DNA of 64,000 nt, from the NCBI GenBank assembly GCA_048262715.1, contig JBLXEV010000002.1, positions 1 to 64,000 on the forward strand, read 5' to 3'. The stretch is from Albirhodobacter sp048262715 (GTDB lineage: Bacteria; Pseudomonadota; Alphaproteobacteria; Rhodobacterales; Rhodobacteraceae). Shown here in pieces: positions 51,494-60,316 of the stretch (position 1 is the stretch's first letter; the number at the start of each line of letters is the position of its first letter). A model generated the notes under the pieces. The model ran no database searches. It saw only the letters and a program-made list of their open reading frames with translations, and was not told where the DNA came from. A program made the position numbers and the translations under genes.

Positions 51494-51617
51494 TGGGGGT
51501 GTGAAACCCCCAGCATTGGCGTGGGTCTGGGGGTGTGAAACCCCCAGCATTGGCGTGGGTCTGGGGGTGTGAAACCCCCAGGTTTTCGGCGCGGGTCTGG
51601 GGGTGTGAAACCCCCAG
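51493..51617 (+). repeat. Four tandem hairpin repeats between GTA g2 and g3
   Basis: Four copies of CTGGGGGT-gtga-AACCCCCAG lie at 51493-51513, 51527-51547, 51561-51581 and 51597-51617, with period 34, 34 and 36 bp. Each forms a perfect 8- to 9-bp stem. The linkers between copies 1-2 and 2-3 are almost identical (CATTGGCGTGGGT), and the third linker differs. Confidence 0.95.
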
Positions 51618-51665
51618 CTTTGACGCGGGCCTAAGAGCAAGGGCGACCAACAAAGAGTGAATGCG

Positions 51666-51693
51666 AGGGTCGGAGGTGTCTCCGGCCCTTTTT
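51666..51693 (+). terminator. Intrinsic terminator between GTA g2 and g3
   Basis: AGGGTCGGAG, loop GTGT, CTCCGGCCCT, then TTTT. All ten positions pair (one T-G). It lies about 65 bp before the portal gene, inside what is normally one transcript. Confidence 0.8.
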
Positions 51694-51757
51694 CTTTGCT
51701 GATGCCGTTCGCGGCGGGGCGAGGAGCCATGAGGAGATCGGCCATGAGGAGATCGGG

Positions 51758-52945
51758 ATGGTGATGAAGTTTTTCCGGCGTGGGGAGACGGGGCATGCGG
51801 GGGCCGCCCCTGAGGCGAAGGCCTCGGCAACGGGGCGCGTTGTGGCGATGGCGGCGGGCTCGGGGCGGGTGGTGTGGAGCCCTCGGGATCTGGGCTCGAT
51901 GACGCGCACGGGGTTTACGAGCAACCCGATCGGGTTCCGGTCTGTGAAACTGATTGCGGAGGCGGCGGCGGCTTTGCCGCTGATCTGTCAGGATGCGGAG
52001 CGGCGCTATGAGGCGCATCCGGTGCTGGAGTTGATGCGGCGGCCCAACGGGGCGCAGGGGCGCGCGGAGCTGTTCGAGGCGCTTTACGGGCAGATGTTGC
52101 TTTCGGGGAATGGCTATCTGGAGGCGGTCTCCTCCGAGGCGGGCCTGCCGGCGGAGCTGCATGTGTTGCGATCCGACCGGATGAGCATTGTGCCGGGGTC
52201 GGATGGCTGGCCCGTGGCTTATGACTATGCGGTGGGCGGGCGGCAGCATCGGTTCGATATGACGGGCCATCCTGATCCGATTTGCCATATCAAGAGCTTC
52301 CATCCGCAGGATGACCATTATGGGCTCTCGCCGATGCAGGCGGCGGCGGTGGCGGTGGATGTGCATAATTCGGCCTCGGCGTGGTCAAAGGCGCTGTTGG
52401 ACAATGCAGCACGGCCCTCCGGCGCGATCATCTACAAAGGCGCGGATGGGGCGGGGACGCTGAGCGCAGAGCAATATGACCGTCTGACCTTCGAGATGGA
52501 GATGCATCATCAGGGCGCGCGCAATGCGGGGCGGCCGATGCTGTTGGAGGGGGGCTTGGATTGGAAGCCGATGGGGTTCTCGCCCTCGGATATGGAGTTC
52601 CATGAGACCAAGATCGCGGCGGCGCGGGAGATTGCGGTGGCCTTTGGCGTGCCGCCGATGCTGCTGGGGATTCCGGGCGATGCGACCTATGCGAATTATC
52701 AGGAGGCGAACCGCGCCTTCTACCGTTTGACGGTTTTGCCACTGGCGACACGGGTCTGCGCGGCGGTGGCGTGGTGGCTCTCGACCCATCTGGGCGCGGT
52801 CATCGAGATCCGGCCCGATGTCGATCAGATCCCTGCGCTATCAGCGGAGCGCGACCAGCTTTGGGCGCGGGTTGGCGGGGCCTCTTTCCTGACGGATTCG
52901 GAAAAGCGGGTGCTTTTGGGGCTGCCACCGCTGTCGGAGGCGTGA
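51758..52945 (+). CDS. GTA g3 portal protein (HK97 type)
   Basis: This 395-residue protein has portal-family signatures: VWSPRDLGSMTRTGFTSNPIGFRSVKLIAEA near the N-terminus, then ELFEALYGQMLLSGNGYLE, and MLLGIPGDATYANYQEANRAFYR toward the C-terminus. The portal forms the dodecameric ring through which the terminase packs DNA. A duplicated ATGAGGAGATCGG just upstream provides two possible ribosome binding sites. Confidence 0.96.
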   Translation: MVMKFFRRGETGHAGAAPEAKASATGRVVAMAAGSGRVVWSPRDLGSMTRTGFTSNPIGFRSVKLIAEAAAALPLICQDAERRYEAHPVLELMRRPNGAQGRAELFEALYGQMLLSGNGYLEAVSSEAGLPAELHVLRSDRMSIVPGSDGWPVAYDYAVGGRQHRFDMTGHPDPICHIKSFHPQDDHYGLSPMQAAAVAVDVHNSASAWSKALLDNAARPSGAIIYKGADGAGTLSAEQYDRLTFEMEMHHQGARNAGRPMLLEGGLDWKPMGFSPSDMEFHETKIAAAREIAVAFGVPPMLLGIPGDATYANYQEANRAFYRLTVLPLATRVCAAVAWWLSTHLGAVIEIRPDVDQIPALSAERDQLWARVGGASFLTDSEKRVLLGLPPLSEA

Positions 52946-52948
52946 GCG

Positions 52949-53182
52949 ATGGCCGAGGGCGGATCGCGCTATCTCAAGGAGCCATTCGAGATCCACGAGC
53001 AGCGGTTCGAGGCGACGGACCGGATTATGGAGCTGCAGTTTTTGCAGGTAGATAAGCGTCTTTCGCGGATCGAGACGATGATCGAGGGCTTGGAGCGGCG
53101 GCTCTGGATGACGGTTTACGGCGTGGTCGCCGTGATCCTGACGCAGGCGGTGCAGGGCGTTTTGGACTATGCGCCCAGATAA
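52949..53182 (+). CDS. GTA g3.5 small protein
   Basis: This 77-residue protein has a helical, charged first half (KEPFEIHEQRFEATDRIMELQFLQVDKRLSRIETM) and a single membrane-type helix near residues 50-70. Size and place between portal and protease match RcGTA g3.5, proposed to act in head formation. It begins three bases after the g3 stop. Confidence 0.8.
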   Translation: MAEGGSRYLKEPFEIHEQRFEATDRIMELQFLQVDKRLSRIETMIEGLERRLWMTVYGVVAVILTQAVQGVLDYAPR

Positions 53183-53192
53183 GGATTTCCGA

Positions 53193-53750
53193 ATGATGAC
53201 ACATGATTACGGGTTGGAGACCAAATTCTGTCGCACCGCGCAGGCGGTGAGTGTGACGGAGGGGCGGGTGATCGAGGGCTATGCCAGCCTCTACGGGATG
53301 GCGGATCAGGGCGGCGATATCGTTGCGCGCGGGGCCTATGCCAAGAGCTTGGCGGCACTGAAGGCGCGCGGCGGCTCGGTGAAGATGCTCTGGCAGCATG
53401 ACGCGGCCCAGCCGATTGGCGTTTGGGATGAGATCCATGAGGACGAGCGCGGGCTTTACGTGAAGGGGCGATTGCTTCTGGAGGTGGAGCGCGCGCGCGA
53501 GGCGGCGGCCCTGATCGGGGCGGGGGCGATTGACGGGCTGTCGATTGGCTACCGCACTGTGGCCGCCGAGAAGACCGCAAAGGGGCAGAGGCTGCTTGCG
53601 GAACTGGAGCTGTGGGAGGTGTCGCTGGTGACCTTCCCGATGCTCAAAGAGGCCCGTGTTGCGGCCAAGAGCGAGGCGCTTGGCGATGGCGGATGGGCGG
53701 AGCTGGTGGCGGCGTTTGACGCGGCGACACAGGAGCTGATGCAGCGCTGA
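53193..53750 (+). CDS. GTA g4 prohead protease (HK97 type)
   Basis: This has 185 residues from ATG 53193. RVIEGYASLYGMADQGGDIVARGAY lies near residue 25, LWQHDAAQPIG contains the catalytic His near 65, and GAIDGLSIGYR contains the catalytic Ser near 115. It processes the major capsid protein whose N-terminal delta-region is encoded next. Confidence 0.93.
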   Translation: MMTHDYGLETKFCRTAQAVSVTEGRVIEGYASLYGMADQGGDIVARGAYAKSLAALKARGGSVKMLWQHDAAQPIGVWDEIHEDERGLYVKGRLLLEVERAREAAALIGAGAIDGLSIGYRTVAAEKTAKGQRLLAELELWEVSLVTFPMLKEARVAAKSEALGDGGWAELVAAFDAATQELMQR

Positions 53751-53785
53751 GGCGCGGCTGTGATCAACCGAGAAGGGTGAGATGG

Positions 53786-54985
53786 ATGAAAACCGAGATC
53801 AAGGCTCGGGCCGCATCGGGCATGCCCGATGCGGCTGAACCAGCGGCTGAGGTGAAAACCGCGCTGGCCGGATTTTTGAAAGAAGTCAAAGGCTTTCAGG
53901 AAGAAGTTAAAACCAAGTTGCAACAACAGGAAGAACGACTGACCATGTTGGACCGTAAATCACTGATCTCCGGGCGTCCCGCCCTGTCTGCGGCTGTCTC
54001 GGAAGAGGCCCCGCATCAAAAGGCGTTTGGCGCCTATCTGCGCTCGGGCGATGATGACGCGCTGCGCGGGCTGGCGCTGGAGGGCAAGGCGCTCAATACG
54101 CAAGTCTCGGCGGAAGGGGGCTATCTGGTCGATCCGGTGACCTCGGAGACCATTCGCGGGGTTCTCAAGGCGACGGCTTCAGTGCGCCAGATCGCCAATG
54201 TGGTGAATGTGGAGGCGACCTCGTTTGACGTTCTGGTCGATCATTCGGAGATGGGATCGGGCTGGGCGACGGAGAGCTCGTCGTTGACCGAGACCGGAAC
54301 GCCGCAGATCGACCGGATCTCGATCCCGTTGCACGAGCTTTCGGCGATGCCCAAGGCGTCGCAGCGGCTGCTGGATGACTCGGCGTTTGATATCGAGACA
54401 TGGCTGGCGAGCCGGATCGCGGACAAGTTCGCCCGCGCCGAGGCGGCGGCCTTTGTGAGCGGCAATGGCGTGGATAAGCCGACAGGGTTCCTGACCCACA
54501 CCACCGTTGACAATGATGCATGGGCTTGGGGCTCGTTGGGGTATGTGGCGACGGGGAATGATGGCGATTTCGCCACGGCCAATGCGTCGGATGCGATTGT
54601 CGATCTCGTCTATGCGCTGGATGCGGAATACCGCGCCAATGCGACCTTCGTGATGAATTCGAAGACGGCGGGGGCGGTGCGCAAGATGAAGGATGCGGAT
54701 GGCCGTTTCCTGTGGTCGGACGGGTTGCAGGCGGGGGAACCTGCGCGGCTGATGGGCTATCCGGTGCTGATTGCGGAAGATATGCCCGATATCGCCTCGG
54801 GCACGTTCGGCCTCGCGTTCGGCGATTTCAAGAACGGCTACACGATTGCGGAACGCCCTGATCTGCGGGTGCTGCGCGATCCGTTCTCGGCCAAGCCGCA
54901 TGTGCTGTTCTATGCCTCCAAGCGCGTGGGCGGCGATGTGTCGGATTTCGCGGCGATCAAATTGCTGAAATTCGCGGTCTCCTGA
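53786..54985 (+). CDS. GTA g5 major capsid protein (HK97 type)
   Basis: From ATG 53786 this encodes 399 residues. The first 100 residues form the helical, Lys/Gln/Glu-rich delta-domain removed by the protease. The HK97 core starts near EGGYLVDPVTSETIRGVLKA and continues through ATFVMNSKTAGAVRKMKD to the C-terminal RVGGDVSDFAAIKLLKFAVS. It forms the T=3 head of the particle. Confidence 0.97.
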   Translation: MKTEIKARAASGMPDAAEPAAEVKTALAGFLKEVKGFQEEVKTKLQQQEERLTMLDRKSLISGRPALSAAVSEEAPHQKAFGAYLRSGDDDALRGLALEGKALNTQVSAEGGYLVDPVTSETIRGVLKATASVRQIANVVNVEATSFDVLVDHSEMGSGWATESSSLTETGTPQIDRISIPLHELSAMPKASQRLLDDSAFDIETWLASRIADKFARAEAAAFVSGNGVDKPTGFLTHTTVDNDAWAWGSLGYVATGNDGDFATANASDAIVDLVYALDAEYRANATFVMNSKTAGAVRKMKDADGRFLWSDGLQAGEPARLMGYPVLIAEDMPDIASGTFGLAFGDFKNGYTIAERPDLRVLRDPFSAKPHVLFYASKRVGGDVSDFAAIKLLKFAVS

Positions 54986-54996
54986 GCAAGAGCGGG

Positions 54997-55014
54997 CGGG
55001 GGTTGCGGCCCCCG
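54997..55014 (+). terminator. GC hairpin after the capsid gene
   Basis: CGGGGG, loop TTGCGG, CCCCCG, ten bases after the g5 stop, without a T-run. It may mark the 3' end of a stable capsid mRNA. The 255 bp from g5 to g6 contain no other gene. Confidence 0.55.
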
Positions 55015-55240
55015 TCTGACGATCCGGACCGGAGCGGGCTGCTGCGGTTCGGGGGCGAGGGGCCGTAGGCCTTTGGCTCGGGCGGGCGCGTGCCTGACTG
55101 CTGTTGCCTAGCTGCTCCCTCCGTCCGAGCGATGGCGGGAGGGCGCGCGCCCGATCTTGCGGGACGGATCAACGGAATGCCCCGGGGCGGGGGCCAAGTA
55201 TGTCGAGGACATTCTCATGATGCTGAGTTAAGAGACCACG

Positions 55241-55843
55241 GTGGCCACGGCGGCGCTGCCGATTGCGGCTTTGCGTGACCATTTGCGGCTGGGGACGGGG
55301 TTTGCCGATATTGGCGCGCAGGATACGGCGCTGGAGGGGTATTTGCGCGCGGCGATTGCGGCGATCGAGGGGCGCACGGCGAAGGCCTTGATCGCGCGGG
55401 AGTTCAAGCTGGTGGTGAGCGCATGGCAGCGCGATCCGGTGCAGACGTTCCCGATCTCGCCTGTGGCTTCGGTGAGTGCGCTGCGTTTGGTGGACCGCGC
55501 GGGCGATGCGCTGGTGGTGGATCCGGCGCGCTATCGGCTGATGCCCGATATCGGGCGGCCAAGGCTGGAGGCGGTGGGGCTGTTTCCGGCGATTGCGCAG
55601 GGCGGGCAGGCGGAGATTGCGTTCACGGCGGGGTTTGGCGATTGGGCCGATGTGCCGCCGGATCTGGCGCAGGCGGTGATGTTGCTGGCGGCGAGCTATT
55701 TCGAGACGCGGCATGATGGCGGATCGCGGGGTGGATCTGGCAGCGGATCGGGTGCCGCGCTGCCCTTCGGGGTGATGGCGCTGATCGAGCGGTGGCGCAC
55801 AGTGCGGCTTTTGGGCGGGCGCGGCGTGGGGGAGCGGGGATGA
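55241..55843 (+). CDS. GTA g6 head-tail connector (gp6-like)
   Basis: From GTG 55241 this encodes 200 residues. The N-terminal LPIAALRDHLRLGTGFADIGAQD and the following YLRAAIAAIEGRTAKALI form the helical gp6/adaptor fold of head-tail connectors. Its stop overlaps the next start as ATGA. Confidence 0.88.
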   Translation: MATAALPIAALRDHLRLGTGFADIGAQDTALEGYLRAAIAAIEGRTAKALIAREFKLVVSAWQRDPVQTFPISPVASVSALRLVDRAGDALVVDPARYRLMPDIGRPRLEAVGLFPAIAQGGQAEIAFTAGFGDWADVPPDLAQAVMLLAASYFETRHDGGSRGGSGSGSGAALPFGVMALIERWRTVRLLGGRGVGERG

Positions 55844-56175
55844 GTGTGGTTCTCAACCGTCTTTTGACGCTGGAGGAAGCGGTGCGGCTACCGGATGGGG
55901 CGGGCGGCTATACCGAGAGCTGGGCGGCGCTGGGGCAGCTCTGGGCGCAGGTGGATGCCAGATCGGGGCGTGAGCGCGCGGCGCAATCGGTGACGGTGAG
56001 CGAGGTGGCTTATGTGATCACGGTGCGCGCTGCCCCTGTTGGCAGCCCGCGCAGGCCGCGGGCGGAGCAGCGGTTCCGCGAGGGCGCGCGGGTGTTCGGG
56101 ATCGTCTCAGTTGCGGAGCGGGATCTGCGGGGGATGTATCTCGACTGTCGGGCAATCGAGGAGGTTGTGGCATGA
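55840..56175 (+). CDS. GTA g7 head-closure protein
   Basis: This 111-residue protein is of the SPP1 gp16/HK97 gp10 closure type: NRLLTLEEAVRLPDGAGGYTESWAALGQLWAQVDA, then YVITVRAAP and a C-terminal REGARVFGIVSVAERDLRG. It seals the portal channel after packaging. Its start overlaps g6 and its stop overlaps g8, both as ATGA. Confidence 0.88.
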   Translation: MSVVLNRLLTLEEAVRLPDGAGGYTESWAALGQLWAQVDARSGRERAAQSVTVSEVAYVITVRAAPVGSPRRPRAEQRFREGARVFGIVSVAERDLRGMYLDCRAIEEVVA

Positions 56176-56579
56176 GCTACGCGATTGGGGCGGCGTTGCA
56201 GGCGGCGGTGTATCAGCGGCTGCGCGGATCATCGGCGTTGGATGCGCTGGTGGGGGATGCGATCTATGATGCGGCGCCCTCCGGCGCGGTGACGGGGATT
56301 TATGTCTCCATCGGGCCGGAGGATGTGGTGGATGCCTCCGATATGACGGGCGACGGCGCGGTGCATGACTTCGTGGTCTCGGTGGTCACGGATGCGGCGG
56401 GGTTTCAGACGGCCAAGGATGTAGCTGCGGTGATTTCGGACGCGCTGGTGGATGCGACGCTGGTGTTGGCGCGCGGCAAGCTGATCGGGCTGCGTTTCGT
56501 CAAGGCCAAAGCGCGGCGGGTGGATACGGCCTCGACGCGGCGGATCGACATCACCTTCCGTGCGCGGGTCGAAGGCTAG
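56172..56579 (+). CDS. GTA g8 tail terminator (DUF3168/gp17-like)
   Basis: This 135-residue protein begins SYAIGAALQAAVYQRLRGSSALDALVGDAIYD and contains GIYVSIGPEDVVDASDMTGDGAVHDFVVSVV, the DUF3168 signature. It caps the tail tube at its head end. Confidence 0.9.
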   Translation: MSYAIGAALQAAVYQRLRGSSALDALVGDAIYDAAPSGAVTGIYVSIGPEDVVDASDMTGDGAVHDFVVSVVTDAAGFQTAKDVAAVISDALVDATLVLARGKLIGLRFVKAKARRVDTASTRRIDITFRARVEG

Positions 56580-56661
56580 GGCCAAGGGTTCAAATTTCAA
56601 CAATTTCGGGGTTCGTCGCCAGATTTGGCGGGGGATGTTTTCACATATCGGAGAGACAGCC

Positions 56662-57075
56662 ATGGCGGCGCAGAACGGAAAAGACCTTCTGATCAAGCTC
56701 GACCTGAACGGGACAGAGCAGTTTGAAACCATTGCGGGGCTGCGGGCGTCGCGGATCAGTTTTAACGCGGAGACGGTGGATGTGACCTCGCTGGAATCGC
56801 AGGGCGGCTGGCGCGAACTCTTGGGCGGCGCGGGGGTGAAATCGGCGTCGATTTCCGGCTCGGGCGTGTTCAAGGATGCGGGCACGGATGAGCGGGCGCG
56901 GCAGATCTTCTTCGACGGGGAGGCGCCAGCGTTTCAGGTGATCATCCCTGATTTCGGGATCGTGCAGGGCGCGTTCATGATCAGTTCGATCGAATATGCG
57001 GGCAGCCATAACGGCGAGGCGACCTATGAGATGACGATGGCCTCGGCGGGGGCGCTGACCTTCACCGCGATTTGA
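56662..57075 (+). CDS. GTA g9 major tail protein
   Basis: From ATG 56662, with GGAGAGA upstream, this encodes 137 residues: MAAQNGKDLLIKLD, then VTSLESQGGWRELLGGAGVKSASISGSG and the C-terminal YEMTMASAGALTFTAI. This is the tail-tube monomer of the TP901-1/lambda-V type. The frame is open further upstream but without coding character. Confidence 0.92.
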   Translation: MAAQNGKDLLIKLDLNGTEQFETIAGLRASRISFNAETVDVTSLESQGGWRELLGGAGVKSASISGSGVFKDAGTDERARQIFFDGEAPAFQVIIPDFGIVQGAFMISSIEYAGSHNGEATYEMTMASAGALTFTAI

Positions 57076-57086
57076 GGGGGCGGGGC

Positions 57087-57407
57087 ATGGCGAACCCTTA
57101 CGCAGGCGAGGTGGCGGTGTGGCTGGATGGTAAACGCCATGTGGCGAAGCTGACCCTCGGGGCTTTGGCCGAGCTGGAGGCGGATCTGGGCGAGGAGAGC
57201 TTGCTGGATCTGGTGCAGCGGTTCGAGGCGAACCGGTTCTCAACGCGGGATGTTCTGGCGCTGCTGGTGGCAGGGCTGCGCGGCGGTGGCTGGGCGGGGA
57301 CATCATCTGATTTGCTGACGGTTGAGATTGGCGGCGGGCCGATTGCGGCCTCCAAAGCGGCGGCGGAGTTATTGGCGCGGGCGTTTACGGTGCCGGGGGC
57401 GACATGA
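57087..57407 (+). CDS. GTA g10 tail assembly protein
   Basis: This 106-residue protein has the GTA gp10 pattern (GEVAVWLDGKRHVAKLTLGALAELEADLG, then STRDVLALLVAGLRGGG). Its position between tail tube and chaperone suggests a tail-assembly role similar to phage G proteins. It overlaps the next gene by ATGA. Confidence 0.88.
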   Translation: MANPYAGEVAVWLDGKRHVAKLTLGALAELEADLGEESLLDLVQRFEANRFSTRDVLALLVAGLRGGGWAGTSSDLLTVEIGGGPIAASKAAAELLARAFTVPGAT

Positions 57408-57646
57408 GCGGCACGGCAGGTGGCGCGCTGGATTGGGCAGGGTTGATGCGTGCGGGGCTGCGGGGGCTGGGGCTGACGCCGGAGGCTTTCTGGCGGCTGA
57501 CCCCTGCGGAGCTGGCGATGATGCTGGGCGAGGGGGCGGGGACGCCGCCTTTGACGCGCGGGCGGCTGGAGGAACTGGCAGCGCAATGGCCGGATCAGCC
57601 TGCGGGCGGGCCGATGGCTGCGACGGGCGATGAAAGGAACGGATGA
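57404..57646 (+). CDS. GTA g10.1 tail assembly chaperone-like protein
   Basis: This 80-residue protein contains LDWAGLMRAGLRGLGLTPEAFWRLTPAELAMML, the pattern of small phage tail assembly chaperones. It may extend or modulate g10, as G and GT do in lambda. It overlaps both neighbours by ATGA. Confidence 0.85.
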   Translation: MSGTAGGALDWAGLMRAGLRGLGLTPEAFWRLTPAELAMMLGEGAGTPPLTRGRLEELAAQWPDQPAGGPMAATGDERNG

Positions 57647-58308
57647 TGATCGAGGTCGATGGGCTGGACGGGTTGAGCCAGCAAGCGGCGGCGCTGGAAC
57701 GCTCCTTGGGGGGCGCGGATCAGGTGGCGGGGGCGTTTAATGAAGAGTTGGGCCGGATGCGCGAGAGCCTGACCTTCACGGGTCGCGAGGTGGGGTTGCT
57801 GAGCAACGCAATCGGGCGGGGGCTGCGATCGGCCTTTGACGGGTTGGTGTTCGACGGGATGAAGCTGTCGGACGCGCTGCGCGGCGTGGCCAATTCGATG
57901 TCGGCTTCGGTTTACGCGGTGGCGATGCGGCCTGTGCAGCAGGCGGCGGGGGGCGCGATTGCGACGGGGCTGAACGATCTGCTGGGGTCGGTCTTCGCGT
58001 TCAAGGATGGGGGGGCGTTTTCCTCCGGCAGGGTGACGGCCTTTGCGAAGGGGGGCGTGGTCTCGCAGCCGACGCATTTCGCGATGCGGGGCGGGCGCGG
58101 GCTGATGGGCGAGGCGGGGCCGGAGGCGATCATGCCGCTGGCGCGCGGCGCGGATGGGCGTTTGGGTGTGCAGGCCGCAGGCGGCGGGCGCGCGATCAAT
58201 GTGGTGATGAATATTTCGACGCCGGATGCGGCGGGGTTTGCGCGCAGCCAGAGCCAGATTGCGGCGCAGCTGAGCCGCGCTTTGTCGCGCGGCGAGCGCA
58301 ACCGCTGA
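57643..58308 (+). CDS. GTA g11 tail tape measure protein
   Basis: This 221-residue protein is short compared with phage tape measures, as expected for the short GTA tail. A helical N-terminus is followed by VGLLSNAIGRGLRSAFDGLVFDGMKLSDALRGVA and FAKGGVVSQPTHFAMRGGRGLMGEAGPEAIMPL, a typical C-terminal tape-measure motif. Confidence 0.92.
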   Translation: MMIEVDGLDGLSQQAAALERSLGGADQVAGAFNEELGRMRESLTFTGREVGLLSNAIGRGLRSAFDGLVFDGMKLSDALRGVANSMSASVYAVAMRPVQQAAGGAIATGLNDLLGSVFAFKDGGAFSSGRVTAFAKGGVVSQPTHFAMRGGRGLMGEAGPEAIMPLARGADGRLGVQAAGGGRAINVVMNISTPDAAGFARSQSQIAAQLSRALSRGERNR

Positions 58309-58320
58309 GCGGAGGGACAG

Positions 58321-58953
58321 ATGGCATTTCACGAGATCAGATTTCCGGCGAACCTGAGTTTCGGATCGACCGGCGGGCCGGAGCGGCGCACCGAGATTGT
58401 GACGCTGGCGAACGGGTTTGAGGAGCGCAACACGCCGTGGGCGCATTCGCGCAGGCATTATGACGCGGGCGTGGGGCTGCGGGCCTTGGACGATGTGGAG
58501 AACCTGATTGCGTTCTTTGAGGCGCGGCAGGGGCAGCTTTACGGGTTCCGTTGGAAGGATTGGGCGGATTTCAAAAGCTGCCCGTCCTCGCGCGCAGTGC
58601 ATTTCGAGGATCAGCTTTTGGGCGAGGGCGACGGGGTGCGCCATGAGTTCCAACTGCGCAAGAGCTATGTCTCGGGCGGGGTGAGCTATGCGCGCCCGAT
58701 TACCAAGCCGGTTCTGGGCACGGTGCAGACGGGGATTCAGGGGGAAACGCGAGCGGAGGCGCTTGATTTCTCGTTGGATCTGACGACGGGGATTGTGCGG
58801 TTCAAGGATGCGCCTGCGATGGGCGCACGGGTGACGGCGGGGTTCGAATTTGATGTGCCGGTGCGGTTCGACACGGATCGGATCGCCGTTTCCGTTGCGA
58901 GTTTTCAGGCGGGCGATCTGCCGCAGGTTCCGATTGTGGAGGTGCGGATCTGA
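58321..58953 (+). CDS. GTA g12 distal tail protein (DUF2460)
   Basis: This 210-residue protein begins AFHEIRFPANLSFGSTGGPERRTEIVTLANG and has YGFRWKDWADFKSC and TSYVSGG-type segments with a conserved RPITKPV, all typical of the GTA/phage DUF2460 family at the tail-baseplate junction. Its stop overlaps the next start as TGATG. Confidence 0.93.
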   Translation: MAFHEIRFPANLSFGSTGGPERRTEIVTLANGFEERNTPWAHSRRHYDAGVGLRALDDVENLIAFFEARQGQLYGFRWKDWADFKSCPSSRAVHFEDQLLGEGDGVRHEFQLRKSYVSGGVSYARPITKPVLGTVQTGIQGETRAEALDFSLDLTTGIVRFKDAPAMGARVTAGFEFDVPVRFDTDRIAVSVASFQAGDLPQVPIVEVRI

Positions 58954-59864
58954 TGGCGGGGATGTCTGAGGCTCTCAAGGCGCATTTGGCGCGCGGTGTC
59001 ACAACGATCTGCCGCGCTTGGGCGGTGACGCGGCGCGATGGGGCAGTGCTGGGGTTTACCGATCACGATACCGAGCTTTCGTTTGAGGGGGTTGTGTTCC
59101 AGCCCGAGACCGGGATGACAGCGGCGGCATTGGCGCAATCGACGGGGCTTTCGGTGGACAATACCGAGGCGCTGGGGGCGCTCTCTTCAGAGGCGGTGAC
59201 GGAGGAGGATATTCTCGCGGGGCGCTATGACGGGGCCGAGGTTATCGCGTGGAGTGTGAACTGGGCCGATGTGCGCCAGCGCGTGATGGTGTTTCGCGGC
59301 ACGCTGGGGGAGATTTCACGCGGGGACGGGGCGTTTACGGCGGAGCTGCGCGGGCTGACGGAGGTTTTGGCGCGCGAGACGGGGATGGTGTTCCACCCGC
59401 GGTGTTCGGCGGTGTTGGGGGATAAGCGCTGCGGGTTTGATACGCGCGCCTCGGGCTATAGCGCGGAGGTGGCGCTGGACGGCGTGGAGGCAGGGCGGGT
59501 GATGCGCTTTGCCGAGCTGACGGGGTTTGAGGATCGCTGGTTCGAGAAGGGGCGGTTTACGGTTCTGAGCGGGGCTGCGGCGGGGCTGGTCGGGGTGGTG
59601 AAGAACGACCGACTGGCGGCGGATGGCAGCCGTGCGGTGGAGTTATGGCAGGCGCTGGGCGCGGAGGTAGCGGCGGGGGATCTGGTGCGGCTTGAGGCGG
59701 GCTGTGATCGGCGCGCGGAGACCTGCCGATTGAGATTCAATAATTTCAGTAACTTTCGCGGGTTTCCTCACATTCCAGGTGAAGATTGGTTGAATGCCTA
59801 TCCGGTGCAGGGAAGCGGAAATGATGGCGGTAGCCGCTTCGTGCGCCCGTGGTTGCAGACATGA
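58953..59864 (+). CDS. GTA g13 hub protein (DUF2163)
   Basis: This 303-residue protein contains TTICRAWAVTRRDGAVLGFTDHD, then VIAWSVNWADVRQRVMVFRGTLGEI, and a C-terminal metal site VFHPRCSAVLGDKRCGFD and GCDRRAETCRLRFNN-FRGFPHIPGED. The clustered cysteines bind an iron-sulfur cluster in the RcGTA hub. It overlaps g14 by ATGA. Confidence 0.93.
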   Translation: MAGMSEALKAHLARGVTTICRAWAVTRRDGAVLGFTDHDTELSFEGVVFQPETGMTAAALAQSTGLSVDNTEALGALSSEAVTEEDILAGRYDGAEVIAWSVNWADVRQRVMVFRGTLGEISRGDGAFTAELRGLTEVLARETGMVFHPRCSAVLGDKRCGFDTRASGYSAEVALDGVEAGRVMRFAELTGFEDRWFEKGRFTVLSGAAAGLVGVVKNDRLAADGSRAVELWQALGAEVAAGDLVRLEAGCDRRAETCRLRFNNFSNFRGFPHIPGEDWLNAYPVQGSGNDGGSRFVRPWLQT

Positions 59865-60313
59865 GCGGCGAGGAGATTGGCGCGCGGGCGCTGGCGGAGG
59901 CGCGGCGCTGGATTGGTACGCCCTATCAGCATCAGGCCTCGGTGCTGGGGGCGGGATGCGATTGTTTGGGGGTGCTGCGCGGGGTATGGCGCGGCCTTTA
60001 CGGCCAAGAGCCGGAGCCTGTGCCCGCCTATACCGAGGATTGGTCGGAGGCGGCGCGCGAGGAGCGGCTGTGGCTCGGGGCGCGGCGGCATCTGATTGAG
60101 GTGCCGGTTAACGCGCCTGCGCGGTCGGGTGAGATCTTGTTGTTTCGGATGCGGGCGGGATCTGTGGCGAAACATCTCGGGTTGCGGGGGCGGATTGGCC
60201 CGCAGCCGACATTCATTCACGCCTACACGGGGCATGGGGTGATCGAGACGGCGCTCTCGCCGCCTTGGGCGCGCCGTGTGGTGGCGCGGTTTTATTTTCC
60301 GAAAGGAGCCTGA
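59861..60313 (+). CDS. GTA g14 NlpC/P60 peptidoglycan peptidase
   Basis: From ATG 59861 this encodes 150 residues: IGTPYQHQASVLGAGCDCLGVLRGV with the catalytic Cys near residue 32, the HLGLRG segment with His near 103 and a second His/Asn further on (HAYTGHGV). It belongs to the phage cell-wall peptidase family of NlpC/P60 that opens the peptidoglycan of the recipient at the tail tip. Confidence 0.94.
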   Translation: MSGEEIGARALAEARRWIGTPYQHQASVLGAGCDCLGVLRGVWRGLYGQEPEPVPAYTEDWSEAAREERLWLGARRHLIEVPVNAPARSGEILLFRMRAGSVAKHLGLRGRIGPQPTFIHAYTGHGVIETALSPPWARRVVARFYFPKGA

Positions 60314-60316
60314 CAT

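Noticed and set aside
51493..51617. Possible CRISPR array
   Set aside because: Units are perfect hairpins with nearly identical 13-bp linkers, so there are no unique spacers, and no cas gene is near.
49985..52366. A 793-codon minus-strand open frame across GTA genes
   Set aside because: It is antisense to the terminase and portal genes, has Arg/His/Pro-rich shadow composition and runs through the hairpin array.
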